A stretch of 34,516 bases of DNA, taken from positions 1-34,516 of the IMG/VR virus record IMGVR_UViG_3300027660_000004, one strand, 5' to 3'. The stretch comes from a virus. The notes under the pieces were generated by a model, which saw only the letters and a program-made list of their open reading frames with translations, made no database searches and had not been told where the DNA came from. Of the stretch, positions 12,799 through 20,912 are shown piece by piece. A program made the position numbers and the translations under genes. Within the stretch, counting starts at the first letter, position 1, and each line of letters opens with the position of its first letter.

Positions 12799-15503
12799 TG
12801 GCTACTTACTACAGCACAGCCACAATCACTACCACGACCCCGCATGGCCTAGTTGTGGGTCAGCTTGTCACCATTGCAGGGGTAGGGAATGCCATATTCA
12901 ATGGGGCTAACCTACAGGTTATAGCCGTACCCACTACTACTACATTCAAATATGCTCTTATCTCTAACGTTCTAGTGCAGAGTGGAGGAGGCACAGCTAC
13001 TCCCGCAGTTCCGTCTCTGAGTCGTACCAATAACACTGTGACTGCTAATACCTCAGCCCCTCACGCCTTTCAAGTTGGATGGTCTGTAGTTATAGGGGGA
13101 TTCGCTGATGTGGCTGTAGGTGGGGCCATCGTGACTGCCACTCAGCAGGATGATGTTATCCTTATCACTACCACTACAGCTCACGGGTTAAGTCCGGGTA
13201 CCCGAATAATCGTGGCTGGAGTGGCTGATGATACCTACAACACGCCTAACGGTATTTTGGTAGCGTCAGCTCCAACCCCCACCACCTACACCTACATCTT
13301 GCCCAACGGTACGGCCACTGCTGCATCGTCTGGGGGAACGACTGTAGTTCCTTGGAATGGCACATTCTCAATCAGAACTATCCCTACTCCATCCAGCTTC
13401 ACCTATACTCAGGTAGGCCCCAACAATCAGACTGCGGCTGCCGGGACTGCTACGATTGTGGGGAATATAACTCCCGGCCCCCATCAAGTAGCTGTGTGCT
13501 TCATCACTAGGGAGAATTACATAACCAAACCGTCTCCCGGAAGCACATTCATTGCGAATGGGGGTCAACTCATACAGTTGACAGGTGTAGCCACCAGTCT
13601 CGCCCCTAACATCATAGGCCGAATACTGATATTCACCCCTGCTATTACCCCACCCGCTACCTCCGGTCCTTTCTTCTACTTTGATGGCCCCGTGGAGACT
13701 CCTACAGATGGTACCTTTGCTTCAATGGTCATCAATGATAACGTTACCACCTCTATCATTCTTGACTTCCTGGATTCCACTTTAGAGAATGCTGTCCCCG
13801 CTACTAACCTATTCAATCTGTTAGAACTTGGAGAAGTCGCCTGTGTTGCCGCCTACAATGAAAGGCTATTCGCCTGTGGGGAGAGAAACAAGGTAACTAA
13901 CTTTACCAACACTACCTTTGATGGTGGGTTTGATGTCACTAATACCTTTCCTCTAGGATGGGTATTGGACCCTGTGAATGGGGCTGGGGCTGGGTCTGCC
14001 TTAGCTCAAGGGCAGCCTGTTTACTATGGAGACGCTTATGCTATCTTAGGGGATGGGGTCACAAACGTCCGGGGACAAATCACCCAGACTGCCTTCCAGG
14101 ATTGGCTTGGTGTCCCTATCCTGGACATTAACACAGACTACAGTATAAGGTTCAGGGCTAGATACGGGGCTACGGGGGGTGGGACATCCGGTAGTTTGAT
14201 AGTGCAGATAACTAGCCCATCAATAGGTAATTTCGGGACGGTTATTGTCCCACACAACCTACTGACAGGTACTTATCAAGAGTTCATCCAACACATAATG
14301 CTACCTCAGGCTGTGATTCCTCAAGATTTGGTAATACAGGTCTATGGTACTGGGACAGTAACCAATGGTGTGTTCTTCTTGGTAGAGAACATAGAGCTAT
14401 TCCCTACTCTCCAGCCATTCACCAACACTACTGTCCGTGGGTCCTATGCTCTAGACCCAGAGAGCTTCGACCAGTCTACAGGGTTTCAGATTGTGGGGGC
14501 TGATGATGGCTTCCCAGTGCGGTCCATGTTCAACCTGTTGGATGGTAAGCTGTACTATGTCCGGGAGCTGGGACTGTACGCTACACAGGATGATGGACAG
14601 AATGAACCCGACCTGTGGCCTGTAGTAGAAATATCAGCCACTATGGGCACAGGGTCAGCTAAGGGTGTAGGAGTAGGTGAGAGCTGGGCCATCATAGCCC
14701 ATAAGACTGGGGCCTATATCTTCTGGGGTAGCGAGCCAGTCAAGATTACCCAGGAGATACAGCCGGATTGGGACACTATCAACTGGGCTTTTGACCATAC
14801 CATCTATGTCGTGGTGGACACTACTAACAAGCGGATTCATATTGGTGCTCCAGTTAACGGGAGCACTGTGCCTAACGTGGAGTTTGTTTGTGATTATGCT
14901 CAGTTAGCAAACTCCGAAGGGCAGACTAGTGCACAGGACATTGCTTCCCACCCGCAAGCCTACTACTCAGTCTACAACCCAACTAAGGTAGTGGCCCCCG
15001 GCAAGGCCCGCAAATGGACCCTGTGGAACATCTCCATGAACTGTGCTACTCAGGCTATCAGGAGTGATGGGTCTTACCACCTTCTCCGGGGCAATGCTGT
15101 AGGGAATGGTAAGGTCTATGACCAGATTTACACCCAGACATCTGATGATGGAGTGGCTATCAACTGCCCATATCAGACAGCATTCATGCCCCAGATAGAT
15201 GATGAGCAGGCTCTACAGCTTGGGGCACACAGGAAGCTGTTCAAGTACCTTACCGGGTATGCTACAGGTTCGGGGCAGCTAATCAGATACATGATGGGGC
15301 CACAGGGTATGAGGATGGTACAGCTAGTCTCCCTACCACTAGAGAACCCTGCCCCTTATGACTTTGAGAGCAATACGAATTGGGTGGGGGAGCGGGTATC
15401 CTATCAGTTCGGGACCAATGCTGTAGGTAGTTGGTTCCATGTTACCAAATGGATACCCACTCTCCAGAGAGAGATTGTGACCCCAATTAGAGGGTCCAGT
15501 TAG
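12798..15503 (+). CDS. Tail tubular protein B-like, main part (nozzle)
   Basis: 901 aa. The N-terminal 170 residues hold three related beta modules of the form T-x-T-T-x-x-PHGL-x-x-G-x-x-V-x-x-AGV (about 8-30, 75-105, 120-150). The central and C-terminal parts carry features of podovirus tail-nozzle proteins: NERLFACGERNKV, a carbohydrate-binding-like insert (about 375-540), then VRSMFNLLDGKLYYVRELGL, GESWAIIAHKTGAYIFWG and FVCDYAQLANSEG. It probably forms the distal tail tube. The first ATG overlaps the preceding stop by one base and has no Shine-Dalgarno sequence of its own. Palindrome copy 10 follows the stop directly. Confidence 0.7.
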   Translation: MATYYSTATITTTTPHGLVVGQLVTIAGVGNAIFNGANLQVIAVPTTTTFKYALISNVLVQSGGGTATPAVPSLSRTNNTVTANTSAPHAFQVGWSVVIGGFADVAVGGAIVTATQQDDVILITTTTAHGLSPGTRIIVAGVADDTYNTPNGILVASAPTPTTYTYILPNGTATAASSGGTTVVPWNGTFSIRTIPTPSSFTYTQVGPNNQTAAAGTATIVGNITPGPHQVAVCFITRENYITKPSPGSTFIANGGQLIQLTGVATSLAPNIIGRILIFTPAITPPATSGPFFYFDGPVETPTDGTFASMVINDNVTTSIILDFLDSTLENAVPATNLFNLLELGEVACVAAYNERLFACGERNKVTNFTNTTFDGGFDVTNTFPLGWVLDPVNGAGAGSALAQGQPVYYGDAYAILGDGVTNVRGQITQTAFQDWLGVPILDINTDYSIRFRARYGATGGGTSGSLIVQITSPSIGNFGTVIVPHNLLTGTYQEFIQHIMLPQAVIPQDLVIQVYGTGTVTNGVFFLVENIELFPTLQPFTNTTVRGSYALDPESFDQSTGFQIVGADDGFPVRSMFNLLDGKLYYVRELGLYATQDDGQNEPDLWPVVEISATMGTGSAKGVGVGESWAIIAHKTGAYIFWGSEPVKITQEIQPDWDTINWAFDHTIYVVVDTTNKRIHIGAPVNGSTVPNVEFVCDYAQLANSEGQTSAQDIASHPQAYYSVYNPTKVVAPGKARKWTLWNISMNCATQAIRSDGSYHLLRGNAVGNGKVYDQIYTQTSDDGVAINCPYQTAFMPQIDDEQALQLGAHRKLFKYLTGYATGSGQLIRYMMGPQGMRMVQLVSLPLENPAPYDFESNTNWVGERVSYQFGTNAVGSWFHVTKWIPTLQREIVTPIRGSS

Positions 15504-15516
15504 TGTAATGATTACA
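15504..15516. repeat. Palindrome TGTAATGATTACA, copy 10
   Basis: Exact copy, G-centred, flanked G/T. It begins right after the tail gene's stop codon and also supplies, on the opposite strand, the TAA of the 50-aa reverse gene. Confidence 0.95.
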
Positions 15517-15664
15517 TTCTGTTCTTGGCGGTATGTGCTTCCAGCTTCCTGTACCACCGGAGCTGGCGCTCCGCGTCCTGACTACCGTTTCTGTGTGTCT
15601 TGAGTTGCTGCTCAAGCACATTGATTTGGCTTGTGATCCAAGATGGCGTCTGTACTGTTTCCAT
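15512..15664 (-). CDS. Small opposite-strand coiled-coil protein (50 aa), moron-like
   Basis: Read leftward: ATG at 15664 preceded by a strong AGGAGG (6-7 bases upstream), 50 codons, stop TAA inside palindrome copy 10. The product starts METVQTPSWI, has a central helix (INVLEQQLKTHRN, DAERQLRWYRKLEAH) with coiled-coil character, and no cysteines. It is too short for most gene finders but has a better ribosome-binding site than either long frame overlapping it. A TTGACA hexamer lies upstream (15736-15741, reverse strand) without a clear -10. It is the only reverse gene in the late region and is bracketed by palindromes, as expected for an inserted accessory gene. Confidence 0.7.
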   Translation of the reverse strand: METVQTPSWITSQINVLEQQLKTHRNGSQDAERQLRWYRKLEAHTAKNRM

Positions 15665-15755
15665 ATAACCCCCTCCTCTGAGGGTAGATGGATTGTACAG
15701 AAAGTCAAAAAGGCTGTCTGTTCAATATTGCACACTGTCAATAATAATTCCAAAG

Positions 15756-15768
15756 TGTAATGATTACA
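15756..15768. repeat. Palindrome TGTAATGATTACA, copy 11
   Basis: Exact copy, G-centred, flanked G/T; preceded by CCAAAG, the mirror of the CTTTG(G/A) that follows other copies, so its orientation matches the reverse gene. It lies 92 bp upstream of that gene's start. Confidence 0.95.
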
Positions 15769-15785
15769 TTTCGTAGGGGTAGAAA

Positions 15786-15947
15786 ATGGCTACAACGACC
15801 AATTCCAAACAGGTACTTCTACACATTGAACAGATTACGGCTATCAGGACAAATCATAGTCCCACCGCCGATGCGATTACCCAGATCGTGAACTACATAA
15901 ATGCCCATGTCACGCCGAAGCAGGGGACAAAGGTGCAACCTAAGTGA
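15786..15947 (+). CDS. Small hypothetical protein (53 aa)
   Basis: ATG preceded by GTAGGGGTAGAAA. The product is MATTTNSKQVLLHIEQITAI and onward, with a helix to about residue 20, TADAITQIVNYINAHV, and a basic tail (TPKQGTKVQPK). Its stop overlaps the GTG of the next gene (AAGTGATAA), implying translational coupling. Not recognised. Confidence 0.6.
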   Translation: MATTTNSKQVLLHIEQITAIRTNHSPTADAITQIVNYINAHVTPKQGTKVQPK

Positions 15948-16336
15948 TAATCCGTGAATATGCTGAATCTGACTTGAGTTGTATCCAAGACCTTCACAAG
16001 CGGTCTGGATTCAAGTACCCATTCCCTAACATGGATGACTTCTTCTCTCGCCGTGTAGTGGAGAGCGGAGACAGTGTGGGGATGGTTAGCCTACTCAAGC
16101 TCACAGCAGAAGCCTACCTTATCTGTGACCCAGAGTGGCGCACCCCGGCTTGGCGTATGGAAGCCCTGCGGCAGATACAAGATGTGGCTAATGATGATGC
16201 CAAGCAGAGAGGGGTGGTAGAGGCTGTAGCCTTCATACCCCCCGGTATCGAGAAAACATTCAGACGGCGACTAGAGCGTATGGGTTGGAATCGTAATAAA
16301 CCGTCCTGGAAATCGTATTGGAAGGCCGTGATATAA
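15944..16336 (+). CDS. GNAT-like acetyltransferase domain protein
   Basis: 130 aa from GTG. The N-terminus (IIREYAESDLSCIQDLHKRSG) matches the first beta strand and helix of GNAT N-acyltransferases; VGMVSLLKLTAEAYLICDPEWR then AWRMEALRQIQDVANDDAKQRG fits the central strands and cofactor-side helix, and the C-terminus ends with RRLERMGWNRNKPSWKSYWK, like the final GNAT strands. The acetyl-CoA loop (Q/R-x-x-G-x-G/A) is not clear, so activity is uncertain. Proteins of this type are frequent near podovirus tail genes; substrate unknown. Confidence 0.6.
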   Translation: MIIREYAESDLSCIQDLHKRSGFKYPFPNMDDFFSRRVVESGDSVGMVSLLKLTAEAYLICDPEWRTPAWRMEALRQIQDVANDDAKQRGVVEAVAFIPPGIEKTFRRRLERMGWNRNKPSWKSYWKAVI

Positions 16337-17086
16337 ATGTCAAGGTCAGCCACTAATGAAGCCAAAAATGCGCAGTCTACAGCGGGAACTAATGCTGCCC
16401 AGTATGGGGCTAGTGCGGCAGGTGAGCTAGGTCCTCTTAGTGCTCAAGCTGGTAGCCTTATCAACTCCCAAGGGTATGACCCTCAGACCTTATCAGCTAT
16501 CACCAATGCTGGTATGGGTGGGGTCAATGCTGCCTTTGGTGGGGCCAGTGGGCAGATTAACAGGCAGGCTGCCCGCACAGGAGCTACAGCGGGCACGGCT
16601 GGACAGCTAGATACTCTAGCCATGAATAAGGGTATTGCTGGTGGGCAAGAGGCTGGGAACATTGAGACTGGCAATGCCGCCTTCGCCAACCAACAGAGGA
16701 TGTCTGGACTTAACCTACTGAGCAGCCTGTACGGGATGAACACTGGTGCTCAGACGGCTAATGAGGGTATCCAGACTGGGGACATTAATGCTCAGACACA
16801 GGCTGGCCCTGGGTGGATGCAGAACCTTACAGGGCTGCTGGGGGCTGCTAGCCAGGGTGCTGGGGCTGCTGTTGGGGCTGCTAAAGGCTGCTGGATAGCC
16901 GCTAAGTTGTGGGGATGGTTCGACCCGCGTACAGCACTAGTCCGAGAGTGGATATACTCCCATCATCCGAATCTGGGATGGCTCTATACTAAGATGGGTA
17001 GGAGACTGTCTCACAATGAGACGGCTGTGCGTTTGCTGCGGCCCCTGTTCGAGATGATACTGAGGAAGGCTCAACATGGCCTATGA
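16337..17086 (+). CDS. Internal virion-type protein, Ala/Gly-rich (249 aa)
   Basis: The first 180 residues are low-complexity Ala/Gly/Gln/Asn helices (AAQYGASAAGELG, GAASQGAGAAVGAAKG). The C-terminal 65 residues differ: GCWIAAKLWGWFDPRTALVREW, then a basic amphipathic end (GWLYTKMGRRLS, LRPLFEMILRKAQ). The CWIAA...WFDPRT-x-x-x-R motif recurs in phage internal or ejection protein C-termini. It probably belongs to the ejectosome-like set with the next two genes. Overlaps the next gene by 11 bases. Confidence 0.6.
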   Translation: MSRSATNEAKNAQSTAGTNAAQYGASAAGELGPLSAQAGSLINSQGYDPQTLSAITNAGMGGVNAAFGGASGQINRQAARTGATAGTAGQLDTLAMNKGIAGGQEAGNIETGNAAFANQQRMSGLNLLSSLYGMNTGAQTANEGIQTGDINAQTQAGPGWMQNLTGLLGAASQGAGAAVGAAKGCWIAAKLWGWFDPRTALVREWIYSHHPNLGWLYTKMGRRLSHNETAVRLLRPLFEMILRKAQHGL

Positions 17087-18548
17087 AGATGATGATGAAG
17101 AGTTGGATGAGCAGGGTAATCCTAAACCCAAGCCTCAAGCTCCTCCACAGGCTATAGGGACTCCCATACAGCCCACTACGGGTGTGGGTGGTCCTGCTCC
17201 CACTCCTGGTAAGTTCCAGGATGTTAGCCCTATCATGCCTCAGAAGCAGGCTCCCACTCCTGCTATATCCCCCACTTCGCCCGATGCTGCCCCTCAAGCC
17301 CCCGCTGGGGCTGGGTCCATAGGTTCACCTATCAGTCCCTATGTCCCGGCCCCCCGACCTGCGGCTGACAGGGCCGCATCCTTAGCGGCCAATCCCCCGG
17401 AGTATCACGGGTTCAATAAGTTCCTTGACACTCTGGGTAGAGTCACTAATGTTGGCCGCGCTGTTGAGACTCTAGGTGGGTACGGCACACTGGGTTATGG
17501 TAGCAGGCTCGATAGGGCTGATACGCAGGCCCAAGCTGAAGAGAGACAGATTGAGGGTGGGGAAAGGGAGCGCCAAGCCAAGGCTACCCTAGAGGAGACA
17601 CAAGCCCGCACAGGTAAGGAAGAACAGCAGACAGAAGCCTCAAAAGCCGGGATGACAAATGTAATGATTACACTTCCTGATGGGCGGCAAGTGTCAGTTC
17701 CACAGGCTCAACTAGGTCCAGACATCAGGGCTATGATAACAGAGCAGGGGGCAGGCCAGAGGACAGCAGCCACCAATACCAGCCATGAGGGTATAGCGGA
17801 TGCTGGTAATGAGTCCAGAGAGACTATAGCCGGGGCCAAGCCTCAGCCTCACATCATCACTATGCAGAACGGTAAGCCTCACGTCATGGAGAGGAACCCA
17901 CAGACTAAGGAGTACTCTATTGATCGTGGGGAAGCTCCCCCCAACTATGCTGCCACTGGGCCGCAGACCCACACTGTAGAACTATTAGGGCAGGATAATG
18001 TGATGCACAGGTTTCAGTACAATGCCCAGACCCAACAGTTTGATAAGGATATGGGACCTGCCCCTACCGGACAGGCTGCCCATCAAATCTTTCAAGCTGG
18101 AGCTATCGAGAACCTAGTCCCCCAGATCATCCAAGATATTAACGACAACCGGGAAGTGCTGGGTAAGCTGTCATCCTACTATAAGGAATGGCTGGCTGGC
18201 ACTCCCATTAGTGACCCGAAGGCTGCCAAGATGATGGGTGAGCTAATGAGTTTGGCGGCTATGCAGCCTGCCCTACATGCCTTCCGTTCCACTAATGCTA
18301 TGCAGGGATTTGAGAATATGATAGGCGGATTGGCAAAGGACCCTGATGCTACCATAGCCACTATTAACGGGTTGATGAAGACTCCCCAAGCCTTCACCAA
18401 TCTGCCTCAAGGTGGGCCACATGCAGGTGGGGCTGGAGGTGGTGGAGAGCAGCACGATGAGGGCACTATCCGTACCAATAAACGCACTGGTGAAGTGCAG
18501 ACTTGGAAGGAGGGTAAATGGCAACAGACGCAGCCGCCCCGTCAGTAA
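17076..18548 (+). CDS. Probable internal virion protein (490 aa)
   Basis: ATG lies inside the end of the previous gene. Acidic start (DDDEELDEQG), long Pro/Gln/Ala-rich disordered region (to about 110), Gly/Arg linker, charged coiled-coil-like segment (about 145-190), then mixed beta/alpha and a helical C-terminal region (AHQIFQAGAIENLVPQIIQD, LMSLAAMQPALHAFRSTNAM). No enzyme motif seen. Palindrome copy 12 lies in frame (NVMITLPDGRQVSV). The role is inferred from gene order. Confidence 0.6.
   Translation: MAYEDDDEELDEQGNPKPKPQAPPQAIGTPIQPTTGVGGPAPTPGKFQDVSPIMPQKQAPTPAISPTSPDAAPQAPAGAGSIGSPISPYVPAPRPAADRAASLAANPPEYHGFNKFLDTLGRVTNVGRAVETLGGYGTLGYGSRLDRADTQAQAEERQIEGGERERQAKATLEETQARTGKEEQQTEASKAGMTNVMITLPDGRQVSVPQAQLGPDIRAMITEQGAGQRTAATNTSHEGIADAGNESRETIAGAKPQPHIITMQNGKPHVMERNPQTKEYSIDRGEAPPNYAATGPQTHTVELLGQDNVMHRFQYNAQTQQFDKDMGPAPTGQAAHQIFQAGAIENLVPQIIQDINDNREVLGKLSSYYKEWLAGTPISDPKAAKMMGELMSLAAMQPALHAFRSTNAMQGFENMIGGLAKDPDATIATINGLMKTPQAFTNLPQGGPHAGGAGGGGEQHDEGTIRTNKRTGEVQTWKEGKWQQTQPPRQ
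17660..17672. repeat. Palindrome TGTAATGATTACA, copy 12 (inside a gene)
   Basis: Exact copy, G-centred, flanked A/C, in the middle of the 490-aa gene and read as Val-Met-Ile-Thr. Confidence 0.95.
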
Positions 18549-19687
18549 CAGATGATGAGTGGGAAGTAAAGCCTCCCCCTAAGCAAGCCGGGGAGAATAG
18601 CGAGTGGAGTGTGTCTGCTCCACCGTCTAGGGAAGCTGCATTAGCTTCGGCTCTAGGTCCGTCCACTATAGCAGCCTCCCATGCTCAGACGATGGCCCCA
18701 TTGACTACTGCTGAACCTGGGGCTTTACCTGGGACCTATGCCCATGCTGTCAAACATGGATACCAAGAACCCGCAGAGGAACCTGAGTCTCAGGTAGAGG
18801 GGTCTGAGATAGGTGGGTACATGGGGGCACTTGGGGGGGTGGGTGGTGGAATAAGGAGCATAGCCGATAAGGGAATAAGGGCTGCCGCTGGCCCAATCAT
18901 TAAGGGTGTCACTGGTGCTGTAGCTGGTAGTGCAGCCGGGGGATATGGTGGTAGGCAGATAGGCAATATAATTAGCCCAAAGGCGGGGGAGACGGGTGCA
19001 CGAATAGGGGCAACTGTTGGTGGACTTGGTGGTGGATTGTATGGGGGGATGGGGCTGAATGAACCTACTGAAGCCCCCCCGTTCTCAAAAGTGTCTGAGT
19101 CTTCTGGTCCTTATAGGGGGCCATCCTCTGTCCAGTCTCCATTTGAGGTTCCTGCCAGCTCATCTGTAGTACCTGAACCACGTATAGCTCCAGGGCCAGC
19201 ACTACCCAAGGGAGGACTCCCCGCTGCTGGACCTACCACATTCCAAGGTGGGGGTGCAGGTGGGGAGACAGTAGCCAAACCTTCTCGCACTATGATCCTA
19301 ACCCCTAGTGAAGCCCGCAGTGAAGCACAGATGCAGCAACTAGCCACTAGGCGAGCTAGTGAGCGGGGTATGCAATTTGCTGGTGGGATGGTCCCCCGTG
19401 AAGGTAGGGGAGTCCCACGTACACCTACTGTTGTAGGTCCAGTAGAGGAGTATGGAGGGCCACGCCCCACAGCTCCAGCAATAGCACCCATTACTGAGAA
19501 TCGGCGTGTAGCTGCTCCAGGGCCACCCCCATCAGGGATAGAACGTAGAAGGCCCATTCTGGGTCCAGCCCTTCCCCATCAAGTGGGGGATGAAGAGGAG
19601 TTAGCTAGGTTACAGCAACAGCTCAAGACTCACCCGCAAGATGCAGCCAAGATTCAGCGAGCTATTGACGATTTGAGAAACCATTAG
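18518..19687 (+). CDS. Glycine-zipper internal virion / DNA-ejection-type protein (389 aa)
   Basis: Overlaps the upstream gene by 31 bases. Acidic N-terminus, then a strongly Gly/Ala-rich membrane-active-looking stretch (about residues 95-180: GYMGALGGVGGGIRSI, GVTGAVAGSAAGGYGG, IGATVGGLGGGLYGG) with glycine-zipper spacing, followed by a long Pro-rich disordered region and a C-terminal charged helix (EEELARLQQQLKTHPQDAAK). Proteins of this kind can insert into host membranes during DNA ejection. Not a confident family match. A strong promoter follows 13 bases after the stop. Confidence 0.6.
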   Translation: MATDAAAPSVTDDEWEVKPPPKQAGENSEWSVSAPPSREAALASALGPSTIAASHAQTMAPLTTAEPGALPGTYAHAVKHGYQEPAEEPESQVEGSEIGGYMGALGGVGGGIRSIADKGIRAAAGPIIKGVTGAVAGSAAGGYGGRQIGNIISPKAGETGARIGATVGGLGGGLYGGMGLNEPTEAPPFSKVSESSGPYRGPSSVQSPFEVPASSSVVPEPRIAPGPALPKGGLPAAGPTTFQGGGAGGETVAKPSRTMILTPSEARSEAQMQQLATRRASERGMQFAGGMVPREGRGVPRTPTVVGPVEEYGGPRPTAPAIAPITENRRVAAPGPPPSGIERRRPILGPALPHQVGDEEELARLQQQLKTHPQDAAKIQRAIDDLRNH

Positions 19688-19700
19688 TCAATAATAATGC

Positions 19701-19729
19701 TTGACAAGCCTGTTTTTTAGTTCTACAAT
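19701..19729 (+). promoter_or_regulatory. Consensus sigma-70 promoter of the lysis cassette
   Basis: -35 TTGACA (19701-19706), a 17-bp spacer containing a T-run, and -10 TACAAT (19724-19729). It matches consensus at 11 of 12 positions with ideal spacing. It lies between the last virion gene and the lysozyme-like gene at 19758 and has no palindrome copy over it, so host polymerase could drive the cassette. Confidence 0.75.
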
Positions 19730-19757
19730 CAATCTGTTGGCGAGAGAGGAAAACGGC

Positions 19758-20126
19758 ATGGCCCCGACAAACTGGCCTCCCGCTGTTCTTCAGTTGGCTA
19801 AGGCAATCTCTGTAGCTGAAGGCTCGAATCCTAGTTGGAATAATCCAGGTGACATGACCTATGCCCACGGGCACCCTACCAAAGGTACCGTCAATGCAGA
19901 TGGAGTCCTCTGGTTTGAGTCCACTGAGGATGGGTGGGAAGCCCTCTACCATGAGGTTTCCCTTATGCTAGCTGGCCGATCCCACGTCTACTCCCTCACA
20001 GACACTCTCATAACTGTGGGGTTCAAGTACTCCAATGGTGACAGAAATTGGGCCTTGAATGTTGCCAACTATCTAGGAGTATCCGAGGACACCACCTTGC
20101 AAGAATTGGCCTCACAGCAAGTGTAA
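19758..20126 (+). CDS. Lysozyme/peptidoglycan-hydrolase-like phage protein (122 aa)
   Basis: ATG preceded by AGAGGA. The product (MAPTNWPPAVLQLAKAISVA, EGSNPSWNNPGDMTYAHGHP, then GVLWFESTEDGWEALYHEV and WALNVANYLGVSEDTTLQEL) shows the E-G-S/A...NNPG-D/N-L/M pattern shared by small phage lysozyme-like and virion-hydrolase domains; the Glu near residue 21 is the best candidate catalytic residue. Position directly downstream of a promoter and before small membrane proteins fits an endolysin. No signal peptide, so it would need a holin. Stop codon supplied by palindrome copy 13 (CAA GTG TAA). Confidence 0.6.
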   Translation: MAPTNWPPAVLQLAKAISVAEGSNPSWNNPGDMTYAHGHPTKGTVNADGVLWFESTEDGWEALYHEVSLMLAGRSHVYSLTDTLITVGFKYSNGDRNWALNVANYLGVSEDTTLQELASQQV

Positions 20127-20134
20127 TCATTACA
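20122..20134. repeat. Palindrome TGTAATCATTACA, copy 13
   Basis: Exact copy, C-centred, flanked G/C, followed by CTTTGACAGGAGG, the same 26-bp module as copy 8. Supplies the hydrolase gene's stop codon. Confidence 0.95.
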
Positions 20135-20153
20135 CTTTGACAGGAGGAGAAAA

Positions 20154-20405
20154 GTGGTAATCAGCCCAAAAGTTAAGACATTCCTGGTCATCACAGGGAA
20201 GCACCTCGTTCTGGGGGCCTTCGCTAATACAGCTATGTGGGCCTTACTGCCACAGGAATTTAACCTGCACAACTGGCATGGGATAGGCCACATCCTATAC
20301 CTGATTACCGTTCAGGTTGTTGGCCGTGAGGTGGTGCAGGTATGGCTCCCGGAGCTATTGATCTGGGCTAAGAGTACGACAATAGCCCCAGTGAAGGGGA
20401 ACTAA
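20154..20405 (+). CDS. Small membrane protein, holin candidate (83 aa)
   Basis: GTG start behind AGGAGGAG. Two hydrophobic segments (about residues 9-32, FLVITGKHLVLGAFANTAMW; and about 43-72, IGHILYLITVQVVGREVVQV) are separated by a short polar loop. Two-segment small proteins right after a hydrolase gene are often holins. No family-level match, so the assignment is from topology and context. Confidence 0.5.
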   Translation: MVISPKVKTFLVITGKHLVLGAFANTAMWALLPQEFNLHNWHGIGHILYLITVQVVGREVVQVWLPELLIWAKSTTIAPVKGN

Positions 20406-20406
20406 T

Positions 20407-20637
20407 GTGCAATGGGATAAGGAACACGAAGAGATTGTTAAGCTCCGCGAGAGGGCGGCGACCCTCGAAGCTAACCGTGTTAACGATCAGGAAGCTATTA
20501 AGATTCTCCGCGAAGGGAAGCAAGACAACACGGCAACTTGGCTTGCACTCGCGGCTCTTGTCGGGGTTACAGTTGTTGGGGGATTGGGACTCCTACTTAC
20601 GGCGATTAGCATTGCTTGGCAAATGAAGGGGCATTAG
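20407..20637 (+). CDS. Coiled-coil plus single membrane segment protein (76 aa)
   Basis: GTG at 20407 is preferred over the ATG at 20405, which opens a less protein-like frame. Residues 1-42 form a charged coiled coil (EHEEIVKLRERAATLEANRV); 44-70 is a membrane helix (WLALAALVGVTVVGGLGLLL); then a short cytoplasm-type tail. This resembles XhlA-like holin partners or small membrane-anchored lysis proteins. The stop is followed at once by the ATG of the next gene. Confidence 0.55.
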   Translation: MQWDKEHEEIVKLRERAATLEANRVNDQEAIKILREGKQDNTATWLALAALVGVTVVGGLGLLLTAISIAWQMKGH

Positions 20638-20892
20638 ATGCGTAGGTTCCTCTACATACTGGCAGCGGTATTATTTATAGCCCTTGTCTTACTCATCCTA
20701 GCCTCCATCGCCCTATACATAGCCGGGTGTGCCCCGCATATTCCATTGCGGGTATCTATACCCAGAGAATGTATTGATCGAGTAGAGCTGACTCCGAAGA
20801 CAAACTGCACAGAACAGAAGGACGGTTCACTCCGCTGTGGAAATTTGTTGCTCACGTTCAGAAAAGGTTGTGAAGTAGTAAAAATCAAATAA
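20638..20892 (+). CDS. Putative lipoprotein of the lysis cassette, spanin-like (84 aa)
   Basis: N-terminal positively charged MRR, a long hydrophobic segment, and a lipobox-like I28-A-G-C31, followed by APHIPLRVSIPRECIDRVEL with further Cys residues. An outer-membrane spanin role would fit the position after hydrolase and membrane proteins, but typical spanin partners were not identified. A simple membrane-anchored exported protein is the alternative. Confidence 0.5.
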   Translation: MRRFLYILAAVLFIALVLLILASIALYIAGCAPHIPLRVSIPRECIDRVELTPKTNCTEQKDGSLRCGNLLLTFRKGCEVVKIK

Positions 20893-20899
20893 GAGGAGA

Positions 20900-20912
20900 T
20901 GTAATGATTACA
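20900..20912. repeat. Palindrome TGTAATGATTACA, copy 14 (contains a start codon)
   Basis: Exact copy, G-centred, flanked A/C. Its ATG (20904-20906) is the start codon of the exported-protein gene; AGAGGAGAT immediately precedes. Confidence 0.95.

Noticed and set aside
15487-15753. Reverse 88-codon frame over the same region
   Set aside because: Overlaps the better supported 50-aa reverse gene in another frame and runs into the tail gene; no good start site.
15533-15760. Rightward 75-codon frame between the tail and GNAT-like genes
   Set aside because: Starts with no ribosome-binding site, Cys/Leu-rich unlikely protein; the reverse 50-codon frame with AGGAGG explains the region better.
19819-19835. 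tRNA T-arm-like sequence GGCTCGAATCC
   Set aside because: It is inside the hydrolase gene (EGSNPSW), and no acceptor or anticodon arms can be drawn around it.
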